From: an uncultured Eubacterium sp.
GTDB taxonomy: Bacteria > Bacillota > Clostridia > Lachnospirales > Lachnospiraceae
Reading direction: 5' to 3'
Length of the DNA: 38,776 nt
Assembly (NCBI GenBank): GCA_910580075.1
Contig: CAJTVR010000037.1
Location: 1-38,776 of the forward strand
Made by a program: the position numbers and the translations under genes. The notes under the pieces are model-generated. The model ran no database searches. It was not told where the DNA came from and saw nothing but the letters and a program-made list of their open reading frames with translations. This document shows, piece after piece, positions 6,987-16,298 of this stretch; the first letter of the stretch is position 1, and each line of letters opens with the position of its first letter.

Positions 6987-8762
6987 TTAATATTTCCCAA
7001 AATCGGAATCCAGATCATCCAGTTCAATCTGTGCAGGCACTGTATTTTCATGATAGCTCTGGTCTATATCTGCCACGTTTCTTATATACTCTTCCCGGAG
7101 AATAAACTTGGCTACCAGATTCTTCAGCATTTCTGCCTGGCTTGACAGTTCTTCGCTGGCTGCCGCACTTTGTACTGCGGTTGAAGAGTTTGTCTGTACC
7201 ACGCTGGAAATCTGGTCTACTCCTACTGATACCTGGTCCACTGCCCCGGCCTGCACTTCTGCTGCACTTGCAATTTTTTCTACTGTGCCGCATGCAGCGC
7301 GCACCTGGTCTACTACCTGAATCAGGGATTTTGCAGTCGCATTTGTAATCTTTGTACCCTGGGTTACAGCGCCCATAACACTTTCGATTAAATCAGACGT
7401 ATCTTTGGATGCCTCGGCACTCTTGCTGGCAAGATTGCGGACTTCATCTGCTACAACTGCAAAACCTTTTCCGGCTGTTCCTGCACGTGATGCTTCTACT
7501 GCTGCATTCAGCGCAAGAATATTTGTCTGGAATGCTATATCTTCAATAGTCTTAATAATTTTACCGATTTCATTGGAAGTACGGGTAATCTCTTCCATTG
7601 CCTTTGTCATATCTTTCATCTGCCTGTTGCATTCTTCTACCTTATCCCCGGCAGAACTTGACTGGTTTCTTGCTTCCGCTGCATTTTCTGCTGTTTCTTT
7701 TACCTGCTGGGAAATGCCGGATATTGTAGCAGCCAGCTCTTCTACAGAAGCTGCCTGTTCGGTAGCGCCCTGTGACAGTGCCTGTGCCCCGTAAGATACC
7801 TGGTTAGAGCCTGAAGATACCTGGTCAGCGCTGGAGTTAATCTGTGCAAGCGTACTGCTTAAGTCACGGTTCAGTTTGCGTATAGATGAAAGCAGGCCCT
7901 GGAAGTCACCGACATAGCGCTCCTCTGCTTTTGTACGGACATCAAAATTACCGTTTGACATCTCCTCGAGCAGTCTGGAAGCGTCAGCAATAATATCCCC
8001 GAGAATGGATTCCATATCCCGGAAAGCGTCTGCCAGACGTCCAAGCTCGTCTTTGGATTTATAGGATATGTCAAAATTAAAATTACCAGCTACAATTTTT
8101 CCTGCAGAAGCTTCCAGTTCCCTGATTGGTTTGGTAATCATTCCTGTCAGATACAGACACAGGACAATTGTAATAAACAGTGCTGCAGCTGCAAGTCCGA
8201 GCATGGACTTTGTAAGGGATGACTGAAGCTTTATTGTCTCCTGATAATTGCTCTCTGCTGCAGCATCCACATCCTCGCTGATCTGAATCAGCGCATCTAC
8301 AGATTCCTTTACCAGAGGCTGATATTCTTCTACCAGCATTTTCTGGGCTTTTTCCATATCTGTATCTGCTATTTCGATAACCTCCTGCTGAAGACTGTAT
8401 GCTTTATATAAAGAATCAGAAAAACGCTGAAAATCCTCTGAATTATCAGACAGATATTTACTCAGACTGACCGCATTTTCTTCCAGAAAACCCAGTTCTT
8501 TCTGCATATCCTCCATATATTCCTCATATCTTGACTCGTCCTTGTCAATTGTAATAAATGCGAGGTCTTTTACAACAATCTGCAGGCTGCGGCGCATGCT
8601 CATAACGCTGTTTGTCAGCTTGTATTCTGTATTAAAGAAACTCGTATACAGTTTCGAGCTTTTTCTCATTCCAGATGTAGCCATGTAAACTGTTGTACAA
8701 AACAGAATAATAATGATCATAAATGTTATCAGTAACTTTGTACCTATTTTTAAATTTTTCAT
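6987..8762 (-). CDS. Methyl-accepting chemotaxis protein with 4HB-type sensor
   Basis: 591 residues. TM1 at about 10-29, an extracytoplasmic all-helical domain of about 155 residues (4HB_MCP-like), TM2 at about 186-208, a HAMP domain, a second HAMP-like segment (about 255-305), then the signalling coiled coil. The conserved hairpin tip is AFQTNILALNAAVEA (about 410-424). The protein ends in an acidic linker and the pentapeptide DFGKY, shared with the next MCP. A strong AAAGGAGG precedes the ATG. It lies between the other MCP (11 bases upstream) and the HPt gene, and should signal to the CheA/CheW pair of the same operon. Ligand unknown. Confidence 0.95.
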   Translation of the reverse strand: MKNLKIGTKLLITFMIIIILFCTTVYMATSGMRKSSKLYTSFFNTEYKLTNSVMSMRRSLQIVVKDLAFITIDKDESRYEEYMEDMQKELGFLEENAVSLSKYLSDNSEDFQRFSDSLYKAYSLQQEVIEIADTDMEKAQKMLVEEYQPLVKESVDALIQISEDVDAAAESNYQETIKLQSSLTKSMLGLAAAALFITIVLCLYLTGMITKPIRELEASAGKIVAGNFNFDISYKSKDELGRLADAFRDMESILGDIIADASRLLEEMSNGNFDVRTKAEERYVGDFQGLLSSIRKLNRDLSSTLAQINSSADQVSSGSNQVSYGAQALSQGATEQAASVEELAATISGISQQVKETAENAAEARNQSSSAGDKVEECNRQMKDMTKAMEEITRTSNEIGKIIKTIEDIAFQTNILALNAAVEASRAGTAGKGFAVVADEVRNLASKSAEASKDTSDLIESVMGAVTQGTKITNATAKSLIQVVDQVRAACGTVEKIASAAEVQAGAVDQVSVGVDQISSVVQTNSSTAVQSAAASEELSSQAEMLKNLVAKFILREEYIRNVADIDQSYHENTVPAQIELDDLDSDFGKY

Positions 8763-8773
8763 AGATGCCTCCT

Positions 8774-10156
8774 TTAGTATTTCCCAAAATCGTCTTCCAG
8801 TGAAATTACAGGTTCACTCCTGTCGCTGGCATCATCGAAGTCTGAACTGTGACGCTCAAAAGACGATCCTGCGGACTGTCTGCCCGAACCAGAGCCAAGA
8901 TTATAAATAGAAAGCATATCCCGCATTTTTGCTGCCTGATTGGAAAGTTCCTCACTGGCTGCAGCACATTCTTCACTTGTAGCTGAATTTGTCTGTACAA
9001 CCTGCGATACCTGTGTAATTGCCTGTTCTATCTGGGCAACTGCAGTTGCCTGGTAATTTGAAGATTCTGCAATTCCGTCAATAATGCCTTCGCTTTTCTG
9101 TACAACTTTTGTAATTGTTTCCAAAGCACTTGCTGTCTCTTCTGCAATCTGGGAACCTGTGCTTACTTTTGTAATCGAATCTTCAATCAGTTCAGCTGTT
9201 TCTGCCGCTGCTGCTGCACTTTTTGCTGCAAGGCTGCGGACTTCTTCTGCAACTACCGCAAATCCTTTTCCGGCCTCTCCTGCCCTTGCAGCTTCTACTG
9301 CAGCATTCAGTGCAAGAATATTTGTCTGGAATGCAATATCATCAATTGTTTTTATAATTTTGGAAATACTTTCAGACGAATTATTAATTGCCTGCATGGC
9401 ATCCATCATGCCCTGCATCTGTTCATTGCCATGCTTTACGTCTTCGATTGCCTGTTCAATCAGTTCTGCAGCAGAATTTGCCTGTTCTGCATTTTCCTTT
9501 GTCTTGTCTGCGATTTCATCAATGGAAGCCGTAATCTGCTCGATTGCGCTTGCCTGCTGCGTAGATCCCTGGGCAAGAGCCTGGCTGGCACTTGCAACCT
9601 GAGAGGAGCTGACCGTCACCTGGGCACCTGAGTCGCTGATATTTGACAGTGCATGAAAATTATCATCCACCAGTTTTTTTAATGAATTGCCTAAAAGGTC
9701 ATCTGCAGATACAGGATTTACTGAAATCGTCAGGTTTCCGTTTGATACTTCTTCTGCAACGTGTGCCTGGCGTTTCGTATTCTCGATCAGCTTTGAGAAC
9801 TCATCGATCAGCTGGCCAAATTCATCATTGCTCTGCTTTACCATTTTCACATCCACATGTCCGAGAGCGATCTCTTTGGCTGCTCTGGACAATTCTTCCA
9901 CCGACAGGCGTATCTGACGGATTAGAGCTGTTGCTACAAATAAGATAATGATAACTGACACAATTCCCAGGGAATATGTAAAAATGGATGCATTTCTCGT
10001 ATATCTTTCCAGCTCTTCCCCGCTATACCCGGATGCCATTCTTGTTGTAAGTTCACTGAATACGATATTCAGAATCATCATTACTATGGAAACAAAAAAT
10101 CCAAGCATTAATTTTGCCCTTATCGTCAAGTTTTTCATTCTCCCGCTACCTCTCAT
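8774..10156 (-). CDS. Methyl-accepting chemotaxis protein with minimal sensor loop
   Basis: 460 residues. TM1 (about 16-34) and TM2 (about 59-79) are separated by only about 25 residues, so there is no room for a normal periplasmic ligand domain. HAMP, a second HAMP-like segment and a full signalling domain with tip AFQTNILALNAAVEA follow. The C-terminus is acidic and ends DFGKY. The ATG at 10156 overlaps the cheW stop (ATGA). Met7, preceded by AGAGG, begins MKNL like the neighbouring MCP and may be the real start. The short loop implies sensing through the membrane, a partner protein or the cytoplasm. Confidence 0.94.
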   Translation of the reverse strand: MRGSGRMKNLTIRAKLMLGFFVSIVMMILNIVFSELTTRMASGYSGEELERYTRNASIFTYSLGIVSVIIILFVATALIRQIRLSVEELSRAAKEIALGHVDVKMVKQSNDEFGQLIDEFSKLIENTKRQAHVAEEVSNGNLTISVNPVSADDLLGNSLKKLVDDNFHALSNISDSGAQVTVSSSQVASASQALAQGSTQQASAIEQITASIDEIADKTKENAEQANSAAELIEQAIEDVKHGNEQMQGMMDAMQAINNSSESISKIIKTIDDIAFQTNILALNAAVEAARAGEAGKGFAVVAEEVRSLAAKSAAAAAETAELIEDSITKVSTGSQIAEETASALETITKVVQKSEGIIDGIAESSNYQATAVAQIEQAITQVSQVVQTNSATSEECAAASEELSNQAAKMRDMLSIYNLGSGSGRQSAGSSFERHSSDFDDASDRSEPVISLEDDFGKY

Positions 10157-10689
10157 TCTTCTTCAATTAACTTATTCTCAACAGCTGCCATATCCTGATC
10201 ACTGAGCAGCTTATCAGGGTCTAACAGCAGTTTTACAGAGTCCCCGACTTTTCCAATCCCATAGATATACTTACGGTTTCCCTGATCAGCACGTGATATC
10301 GTAGGCGGCGGCAGAATATCGCTGTCTTTTATTTCTACCACGTCCGCAATCTTTTCTACAATCAGCCCGACCATCATAGTATTCACCTGAATGACTATGA
10401 TACAGGTCCGGTCATTATATTCAAATGCATCCTGTCCAAAGCGCAGACGCACATCGATTACTGGTACAATTTTTCCCCTGAGGTTTATCAGCCCTTTAAT
10501 GTATTCCTCTGTTTCTGGCACCATTGTAATAGCCTGAATCTGGATGATTTCATTTACATACTGAATTTTCAGTCCAAAATATTCATTACCGGACTTAAAT
10601 GTCATATATTTGCTTTTATGCTCATCAATCTCACTGAATCCTAAATCCAGCAGATCTGCCGGAGTATTCATATTATCTGCCTCATTCAT
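10153..10689 (-). CDS. cheW: Chemotaxis coupling protein CheW
   Basis: 178 residues, single CheW domain with the typical GLINLRGKIVPVIDVR core. It bridges MCP tips and the CheA P5 domain in the signalling array. The N-terminal extension of about 30 residues (rich in D, E, N) is slightly longer than usual. CAGGAT lies just upstream of the ATG. It is 21 bases downstream of cheA and overlaps the MCP gene by 4 bases, so stoichiometry is probably set by coupled translation. Confidence 0.95.
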   Translation of the reverse strand: MNEADNMNTPADLLDLGFSEIDEHKSKYMTFKSGNEYFGLKIQYVNEIIQIQAITMVPETEEYIKGLINLRGKIVPVIDVRLRFGQDAFEYNDRTCIIVIQVNTMMVGLIVEKIADVVEIKDSDILPPPTISRADQGNRKYIYGIGKVGDSVKLLLDPDKLLSDQDMAAVENKLIEEE

Positions 10690-10710
10690 ATGATCCTGCC
10701 ATTCCTTTCT

Positions 10711-12864
10711 TTAATTTTGTCCGAGTAATCCGCCCGGGTCTAAAATCAGTGCTATGCTGCCGTCACCAAGCTGCGTACAGCCCGTCAGACCTTTTACTTT
10801 TTTAATATAAGAAGGAATCGGTTTTACAACGATTTCCTGTTTGCCGACTAAGGTATCCACAAACAATGCAATTTTCTTGTCATCTGCCTCAATAATGACC
10901 ATCATGCCGTCTTCCACTGCTTCCTGATAACCGCTCAGCCCGTACCACTGGCCCAAACGGATTACAGAAAAGCATTCGCCTCGTATCATAATGTATTCAT
11001 CCCCGTCTGGCTCATGAATCATCATATCTTCCCTGACACGGACAAACTCCTTAATGACTCCGGATTCCATTACAAACGAAGATCCGGCTGTTTCCATAAC
11101 GATACCGTCTATGATCGCAAGGGTTAACGGGATTTTAAGGCTCATAATACTGCCTTCTCCAGGAGTACTTTCGATATCCAGCATACCGCCGATTTCCTGA
11201 ATGTTACGCACAACGACGTCCATCCCTACGCCCCGCCCGGAATACTCTGTTACCTGCTCATTCGTAGAAAAGCCCGGAAGTGTAATAAACTGGTACACCT
11301 CTTTATCAGAATAAGAACTGTCCGGTCTTCCCGGATCTAAAATTCCCTGCTTTTTCGCCTTTGCAAGTATTTTATCCCGGTTCAGCCCGGTTCCATTGTC
11401 TTCAACAGTGATCCATACTTTTCCTGCCTCTGTCTTTGCAGACAGTGTGACCTTGCCTTTCGTTGTCTTTCCGCTTGCCTCACGCTCATCATTGGTTTCA
11501 ATTCCATGGTCTACCGCATTACGTACCAGATGCATCAGCGGATCTGAAATATGTTCGATGATATTTTTATCCACTTCCGTGGAATCTCCTACCATTTCAA
11601 ACTCAATGTCCTTGCCCAGCTTTCTGGACACATCAAATACGATACGGTTCATTTTCTGGAATGTATTCGTTAACGGAACCATTCGCATGGACATAATGAC
11701 GTTCTGCAGGTCTGTAGATATTTTTGACAGCTGTGCAGCTGCTTTATTAAAGTTATCAAGGTTCAGTCCTGGTACTTTAAGGTCTGAACTCTGCAGCACT
11801 ACAGATTCCGAAATAACAAGCTCTCCAATCAGCTCCATCAGCTGGTTCATTTTGCTGACATTTACACTGATAAACGAAGCCTTTTCCTGCTTTGGCTTAT
11901 CTTTTGCCAGCTTTTTCTGCTTGCCAGGCTCTTTGGATTTAATGACAAAGTCGCCAGGTGCGATTTCTGTCTTCTTTTCTGTGCCCTGTACAGCTCCTCC
12001 TTCTGCCCTGGCTTCAATAGTTTCTACACTTGACTCCAGATCTATCTGGATCTCACCGCTGCCGCCGCTAAAGCCATGCGTATATTCTTCCGGCGTGCAT
12101 TCGGTTACATCTACCTTTTCTACTGAATACCCTTCCGAAACAATGGCGCGGATCTCAGCCGGGTCTGCCTGGGTCTGCAGAAGCATCCGGAAACCTTCTT
12201 TAATAATCACTTCCGAACTGCTTTCATCTGATATAATATTTTCTGGTGTATACAATAAATCTTCTGCAATTTCCTTTAAAGCATATACCGTTTTATACGC
12301 ATGAATATTTGCCATTTCCGTATCGGAATAAAAGGTAATATAAATCCGGTAAAAATGACTGTCGCTTGTTGCAACCGGCGCGATGTAAAACTGTTTTGGT
12401 TCCTCGCTTTTATTAACAGGCTGCTCTTTTGCTCCCTTCGCCGGTGCACCTTCTACTCCTTTGATTTTATTCAAAAATACATCCAGCTCTGCAATGATAT
12501 CGCTTGAATCTCCGTCTACCGGGTCACCATTACGAATCTTTTCCATTTCATTTGAGATAAAGTCTTCCACATGCAGCACATGCTCTACCAGTTCCAGGTG
12601 AGGCACGTTGTCAGGATGGGATTCCCTCAAATAAAAGAAGACATCCTCCAGCTTATGCGAAACAGCCGTAATGTTGTCAAACATCATAATACCTGACGAA
12701 CCTTTAATCGTATGCATCGTCCGGAATATTTCATTTATGCTGTCTTCGTCAAAGCAGTCTGCATCTTTCTGGTCTAAAACTGTATCCTGAAGCTGTTCCA
12801 AAAGCTGTCCGTTCTCAAACAGGTACATGTCCAGCATGTCTTCTGTATTAAATCCCTCAGCCAT
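10711..12864 (-). CDS. cheA: Chemotaxis histidine kinase CheA
   Basis: 717 residues. P1 HPt domain with phospho-accepting His51 (MHTIKGSSG); a P2-like response-regulator-binding domain (about 155-265); a charged, Lys-rich linker; P3 dimerisation helices (SKMNQLMELIGELV); P4 ATPase with NAVDHGIE, DNGTGLN and GRGVGMDVV boxes; a C-terminal CheW-like P5. All key residues are present. A strong ribosome binding site (AAAGGAG) is followed by an ATG. It is the central kinase of the operon and should phosphorylate the CheY-like receiver just upstream and CheB. The long plus-strand reading frame opposite this gene is a codon-bias shadow. Confidence 0.96.
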   Translation of the reverse strand: MAEGFNTEDMLDMYLFENGQLLEQLQDTVLDQKDADCFDEDSINEIFRTMHTIKGSSGIMMFDNITAVSHKLEDVFFYLRESHPDNVPHLELVEHVLHVEDFISNEMEKIRNGDPVDGDSSDIIAELDVFLNKIKGVEGAPAKGAKEQPVNKSEEPKQFYIAPVATSDSHFYRIYITFYSDTEMANIHAYKTVYALKEIAEDLLYTPENIISDESSSEVIIKEGFRMLLQTQADPAEIRAIVSEGYSVEKVDVTECTPEEYTHGFSGGSGEIQIDLESSVETIEARAEGGAVQGTEKKTEIAPGDFVIKSKEPGKQKKLAKDKPKQEKASFISVNVSKMNQLMELIGELVISESVVLQSSDLKVPGLNLDNFNKAAAQLSKISTDLQNVIMSMRMVPLTNTFQKMNRIVFDVSRKLGKDIEFEMVGDSTEVDKNIIEHISDPLMHLVRNAVDHGIETNDEREASGKTTKGKVTLSAKTEAGKVWITVEDNGTGLNRDKILAKAKKQGILDPGRPDSSYSDKEVYQFITLPGFSTNEQVTEYSGRGVGMDVVVRNIQEIGGMLDIESTPGEGSIMSLKIPLTLAIIDGIVMETAGSSFVMESGVIKEFVRVREDMMIHEPDGDEYIMIRGECFSVIRLGQWYGLSGYQEAVEDGMMVIIEADDKKIALFVDTLVGKQEIVVKPIPSYIKKVKGLTGCTQLGDGSIALILDPGGLLGQN

Positions 12865-12892
12865 ATTCTTCTCCTTTCCTGTAACTTTTTTA

Positions 12893-13285
12893 TCAAATCA
12901 GGTTGAGTTTTTTTAATGCCTGTTCAAATCTGTCCTGATTTATAGGTTTTCCGGAATAAATCGTACAGCCTAATTCAAATGCCATTTTAACATTTCTTTC
13001 TTCATTTAACGCAGTTGTCATAATAACCTTAACTGCTTTATCTTCCGGAATATTCTTTTCTTTTTCAAGCTTGCGGATGGCTACAAGCGCCTGATAACCG
13101 TCCATAACCGGCATCATAATATCCAGACATACCAGGTCGTATGGCTCTTCGTCTTCCAATGCCATCATAAAAGCATCTACTGCTTCCATTCCATCTACCG
13201 TAACGTCGCACTCTCCATACTTAGAAAGAAAATTCACCATAAACTTTCTTGTTACAAAATCATCTTCTGCCAACAGAATTTTCAT
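12893..13285 (-). CDS. CheY-like single-domain response regulator
   Basis: 130 residues, receiver domain only. Acidic pocket Asp8/Asp9, phospho-acceptor Asp55 (CLDIMMP), Thr90/Thr91 and Lys113 (SGKP). No output domain. It lies between cheB and cheA, so CheA is the likely phosphodonor, and the HPt protein at the operon end is another candidate partner. It resembles the receivers that accompany HPt proteins more than a classic flagellar CheY. I therefore do not assign the symbol cheY. Confidence 0.88.
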   Translation of the reverse strand: MKILLAEDDFVTRKFMVNFLSKYGECDVTVDGMEAVDAFMMALEDEEPYDLVCLDIMMPVMDGYQALVAIRKLEKEKNIPEDKAVKVIMTTALNEERNVKMAFELGCTIYSGKPINQDRFEQALKKLNLI

Positions 13286-13299
13286 TATCTTTTCTCCTT

Positions 13300-14340
13300 T
13301 TACATTTTATTAAGCACTGCATATGTCCTGGAAGCAATATCCGGCAGTTTTACCTGATATTCCACTGCTCCTATATCATATGCAACTTTCGGCATTCCAT
13401 AAACAATGCAGGTAGATTCGTCCTGGCCTATTGTCCTTGCTCCGGCATTTCTCATGGCAAGAAGGCCTTTTGCGCCGTCCCCGCCCATACCGGTTAAAAT
13501 AATTCCGACCGCGTCCTGTTTTGCTGACTTTGCTACTGATTCAAACAAAACGTCTACAGACGGACAGTGCCCGTTTACCCTCGGCCCGTTGCGGCACTCC
13601 ACCTGGTAAACACCGTTTACCTTGACGACCCTCATATGCTGGTCGCCTCCGGGTGCAATCAGCACATGGCCAGGAAGCACTCTGTCTCCGGTCTGCGCTT
13701 CTTTTACACGCACCCGGCAGGAGTCGTTGAGCCTTTTGGCATACATAGCTGTAAACCCCGGCGGCATATGCTGTACAATCACAACACCCGGTATATCCGG
13801 CCCGAATCCTTTTACTACTTCAAAAATTGCCTCTGTACCGCCCGTAGACGCTCCGATTGCCACTAACAGGTTATTTTTTCGTACAGCAGGCCCTTCGTAA
13901 TTCTTTTGATGTACCTTCCTTTTAATATTTCCTATTTTCGCAGTTGATGCAATTTTAATTTTTACCAGCAGTTCATTACGGATAAAATCTTCTAACTGCA
14001 TCCTGTTTGAAATTGCAGGCTTTCCTACAAAATCGACTGCCCCGGCGTCCATTGCATCAAATACCTTATCACTCAGCGCGCTGATCACTACCACTGGAAG
14101 CGGATACTGAGGCATGAGCTTCCTTAAAAACTCAATGCCGTTCATACGCGGAAGCTCCACATCCAGTGTCATAACATCCGGCTTATAACGGATAATCGCA
14201 TCCCTTGCTTCATAAGGGTCCTTTGCAGCCGCTACTACTGTTACTGCCGGATCTTTTCTCAAATTCTGGACTAACAGCTCCCGGAATACGATAGAATCAT
14301 CAACGATTAATACCTTAATTGACCGCATAAAGCTTATCAT
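13300..14340 (-). CDS. cheB: Chemotaxis methylesterase/deamidase CheB
   Basis: 346 residues. N-terminal receiver (acidic pair Asp14/Asp15, phospho-Asp60, Lys107) linked to the methylesterase domain, with catalytic Ser165 (GASTGG), His191 (VQHMPPGFT) and Asp288 (GMGGDG). Removes methyl groups from MCP glutamates when phosphorylated by CheA. The ATG at 14340 overlaps the cheR stop by four bases (ATGA). Met5 is an alternative start. Confidence 0.96.
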   Translation of the reverse strand: MISFMRSIKVLIVDDSIVFRELLVQNLRKDPAVTVVAAAKDPYEARDAIIRYKPDVMTLDVELPRMNGIEFLRKLMPQYPLPVVVISALSDKVFDAMDAGAVDFVGKPAISNRMQLEDFIRNELLVKIKIASTAKIGNIKRKVHQKNYEGPAVRKNNLLVAIGASTGGTEAIFEVVKGFGPDIPGVVIVQHMPPGFTAMYAKRLNDSCRVRVKEAQTGDRVLPGHVLIAPGGDQHMRVVKVNGVYQVECRNGPRVNGHCPSVDVLFESVAKSAKQDAVGIILTGMGGDGAKGLLAMRNAGARTIGQDESTCIVYGMPKVAYDIGAVEYQVKLPDIASRTYAVLNKM

Positions 14341-15146
14341 CCTTCCTTTTTTCGGAATATTGACGGCCGGACAATCTCAAAAGGCGTAGCGCTCCTGTCA
14401 AGAGTTTCCGTTGTGCCTATGAGCAGATATCCTCCCGGTTCCAGGAGATCATATACCTTCTGAACTAATTCCTTCTTTGTTACATCATCAAAGTATATCA
14501 TGACATTGCGTAAAAATACAGCATGCATTTTTCTTTTGAACGGAAAAGGCGACATCAGATTAAACTGGCGGAAAATAACTCCTTTTTTCAATTCGTCTGA
14601 CGCTACGTACTTATTTCCTCCTGCGGAAGATATAAAAAACTGCCTCTTCCACTGAGCCGGTACATTCGCAAGCTGCTCAGCTGTATAAGTACCGGCAATC
14701 GCCTGTTTTAGTATTTTGGTGGATACATCCGTGGCAAGCACCCGCAGATCCCACTTTTTCCTCTCGATTCCAAAAAAATCTGAAAGAACCATTGCAATCA
14801 TATACGGCTCTTCCCCGGAAGAAGATGCTCCACACCAGATTCGCACGTCTTTTGTATTTATTTCCTTATTTTTTATCCAGGGCAGAATTTCCTGGCGTAA
14901 AAAATCAAACTGTTCGAATTCCCGCATAAAATACGTATGATTTGTCGTCAGCAGATTAACCAGCATTTTCTCCTGATTCCGGTCCTTTTCCACTGCGTTC
15001 ATAAATTCACTAAACGTTTTCCAGCCGTTGGATTTAATATAATTTTCCAGACGCCCGTTAATAATTACTTTTTTCTGGCTCAGGTCAATGCCGTATTTTC
15101 CTTTCATATAAGCGGAAATTCTTGTAAACTCTTCCTCTGTTATCAA
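14337..15146 (-). CDS. cheR: Chemotaxis methyltransferase CheR
   Basis: 269 residues. N-terminal helical domain and a C-terminal SAM-dependent methyltransferase domain with the WCGASSSGEEPY motif and FLRNVMIYFD. Methylates MCP glutamates. The start is TTG (15146), with GGGGTGA six bases upstream. The beta-subdomain contains a Gly-Gly segment (SSAGGNKY) that may matter for receptor-tail binding, since both MCPs end in a candidate tethering pentapeptide. Overlaps cheB by four bases and starts about 20 bases after the HD-domain regulator. Confidence 0.95.
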   Translation of the reverse strand: MITEEEFTRISAYMKGKYGIDLSQKKVIINGRLENYIKSNGWKTFSEFMNAVEKDRNQEKMLVNLLTTNHTYFMREFEQFDFLRQEILPWIKNKEINTKDVRIWCGASSSGEEPYMIAMVLSDFFGIERKKWDLRVLATDVSTKILKQAIAGTYTAEQLANVPAQWKRQFFISSAGGNKYVASDELKKGVIFRQFNLMSPFPFKRKMHAVFLRNVMIYFDDVTKKELVQKVYDLLEPGGYLLIGTTETLDRSATPFEIVRPSIFRKKEG

Positions 15147-15167
15147 CTTCCGTCACCCCGTTTACTG

Positions 15168-16268
15168 TCAGCAGAGCTGGCGTGATATTTTGCAGCAGAT
15201 ATTATAAATATCAGGATTATATTTCACACCGGATTCCTCTTTCATCAGTTCCAGCGCTTCTTTGCTGCTGTATCCTTTTTCTCCTGTCAGGATACAGTAC
15301 CTTTGCATAACCGCAACAATCTGTGCTGCGACAGGAATCTGGTTTTCTTTCAGTCCCTGCGGATACCCGCTGCCGTCCCAGTTCTCATGGTGATAATGGG
15401 ATATATCTATAGATATGTTCAAAAAATCATTATAGTCACTGCTTACATGCAGATCACTTAAAAGTTTCGCCCCTATATCGGTATGGCTCCTGATCATTTC
15501 TGTCTCTTCCTGGGAATATCCTTCTTCCCTCTGCAGCAGTTCTTTAGGAATTCCAATATTGCCGATATCGCACAAAGACGCCGCCACCTCAATCGTATCA
15601 ATATAGGAATCTGAAATCTGATCCTCAAACTTTGGAGAAAGCTGCATTCCCAGCGCCAGTATCCGGCAGTTGCGGCTTAGCCGCTTCATATGCCCCTGCT
15701 GAAAACCGGAATTCTGCGCAGCAATATTCGCCAGTGCATACAGGACATTCTTCTTTTCTTCCTCCATCTGTTTTAACTGCGAGGAAACAGAGACCTGAAG
15801 CCTGCGGTTCATTTCGATCAGTTCATTTTTGACAGCGTTCAAATGCAGATGCACTGCCACGCGCGCCTGGATGACTTCCGGAATAAACGGTTTTGTAATA
15901 TAGTCTTCTCCTCCCAGTTTTAAACCGTCTACAATATCTTCCGGCTCGTCAAATGCAGAAATGAAGATAACCGGTATCTCTTTTGTACTTTTGTCTGCCT
16001 TCAGACACTTGCACAGTTCAAATCCATTCATTCCCGGCATGGAAATATCGCTTAAAACCAGATCCGGTCCGTATTCTTTCGCCATTTCCAGTGCCTGGCT
16101 CCCGTTTTCTGCCAGTACAGGCTCACAGCCCATGCTTCTGATAATTTCCTCCAGCACAATTCTGTTTATTTCCACATCGTCTACAATAAGCACTTTTGCT
16201 CCAGCCGTATCTTTTTCATCATAAATCAAGCTTCTATACACCCGCTTTCTGCTTATAAAACGTAACAA
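15168..16268 (-). CDS. Response regulator with degenerate HD-type output domain
   Basis: 366 residues. Receiver (Asp30/Asp31, phospho-Asp74, Lys126), a coiled-coil linker (about 145-175), then an HD-GYP-like domain. The HD pair itself is altered: the family's LHDIGK is LCDIGN here (Cys233, Asp234, Asn237), although the flanking metal-site elements HTDIGAKLL and YHHENWDGSGYP remain. Phosphodiesterase activity is therefore doubtful, and a binding or regulatory role is more likely. The start is uncertain: TTG at 16268 has a weak site, and GTG at codon 10 is an alternative. It lies between the histidine kinase and cheR. Its intact paralogue is the first gene of the operon. Confidence 0.85.
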   Translation of the reverse strand: MLRFISRKRVYRSLIYDEKDTAGAKVLIVDDVEINRIVLEEIIRSMGCEPVLAENGSQALEMAKEYGPDLVLSDISMPGMNGFELCKCLKADKSTKEIPVIFISAFDEPEDIVDGLKLGGEDYITKPFIPEVIQARVAVHLHLNAVKNELIEMNRRLQVSVSSQLKQMEEEKKNVLYALANIAAQNSGFQQGHMKRLSRNCRILALGMQLSPKFEDQISDSYIDTIEVAASLCDIGNIGIPKELLQREEGYSQEETEMIRSHTDIGAKLLSDLHVSSDYNDFLNISIDISHYHHENWDGSGYPQGLKENQIPVAAQIVAVMQRYCILTGEKGYSSKEALELMKEESGVKYNPDIYNICCKISRQLC

Positions 16269-16298
16269 TTCAGACTGGCTGACCTGTTACTCTGCCTT

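Noticed and set aside
11396..12304. 302-residue plus-strand reading frame opposite cheA
   Set aside because: Ser/Thr-rich antisense shadow of the cheA codon pattern, with no ribosome binding site and no family features.
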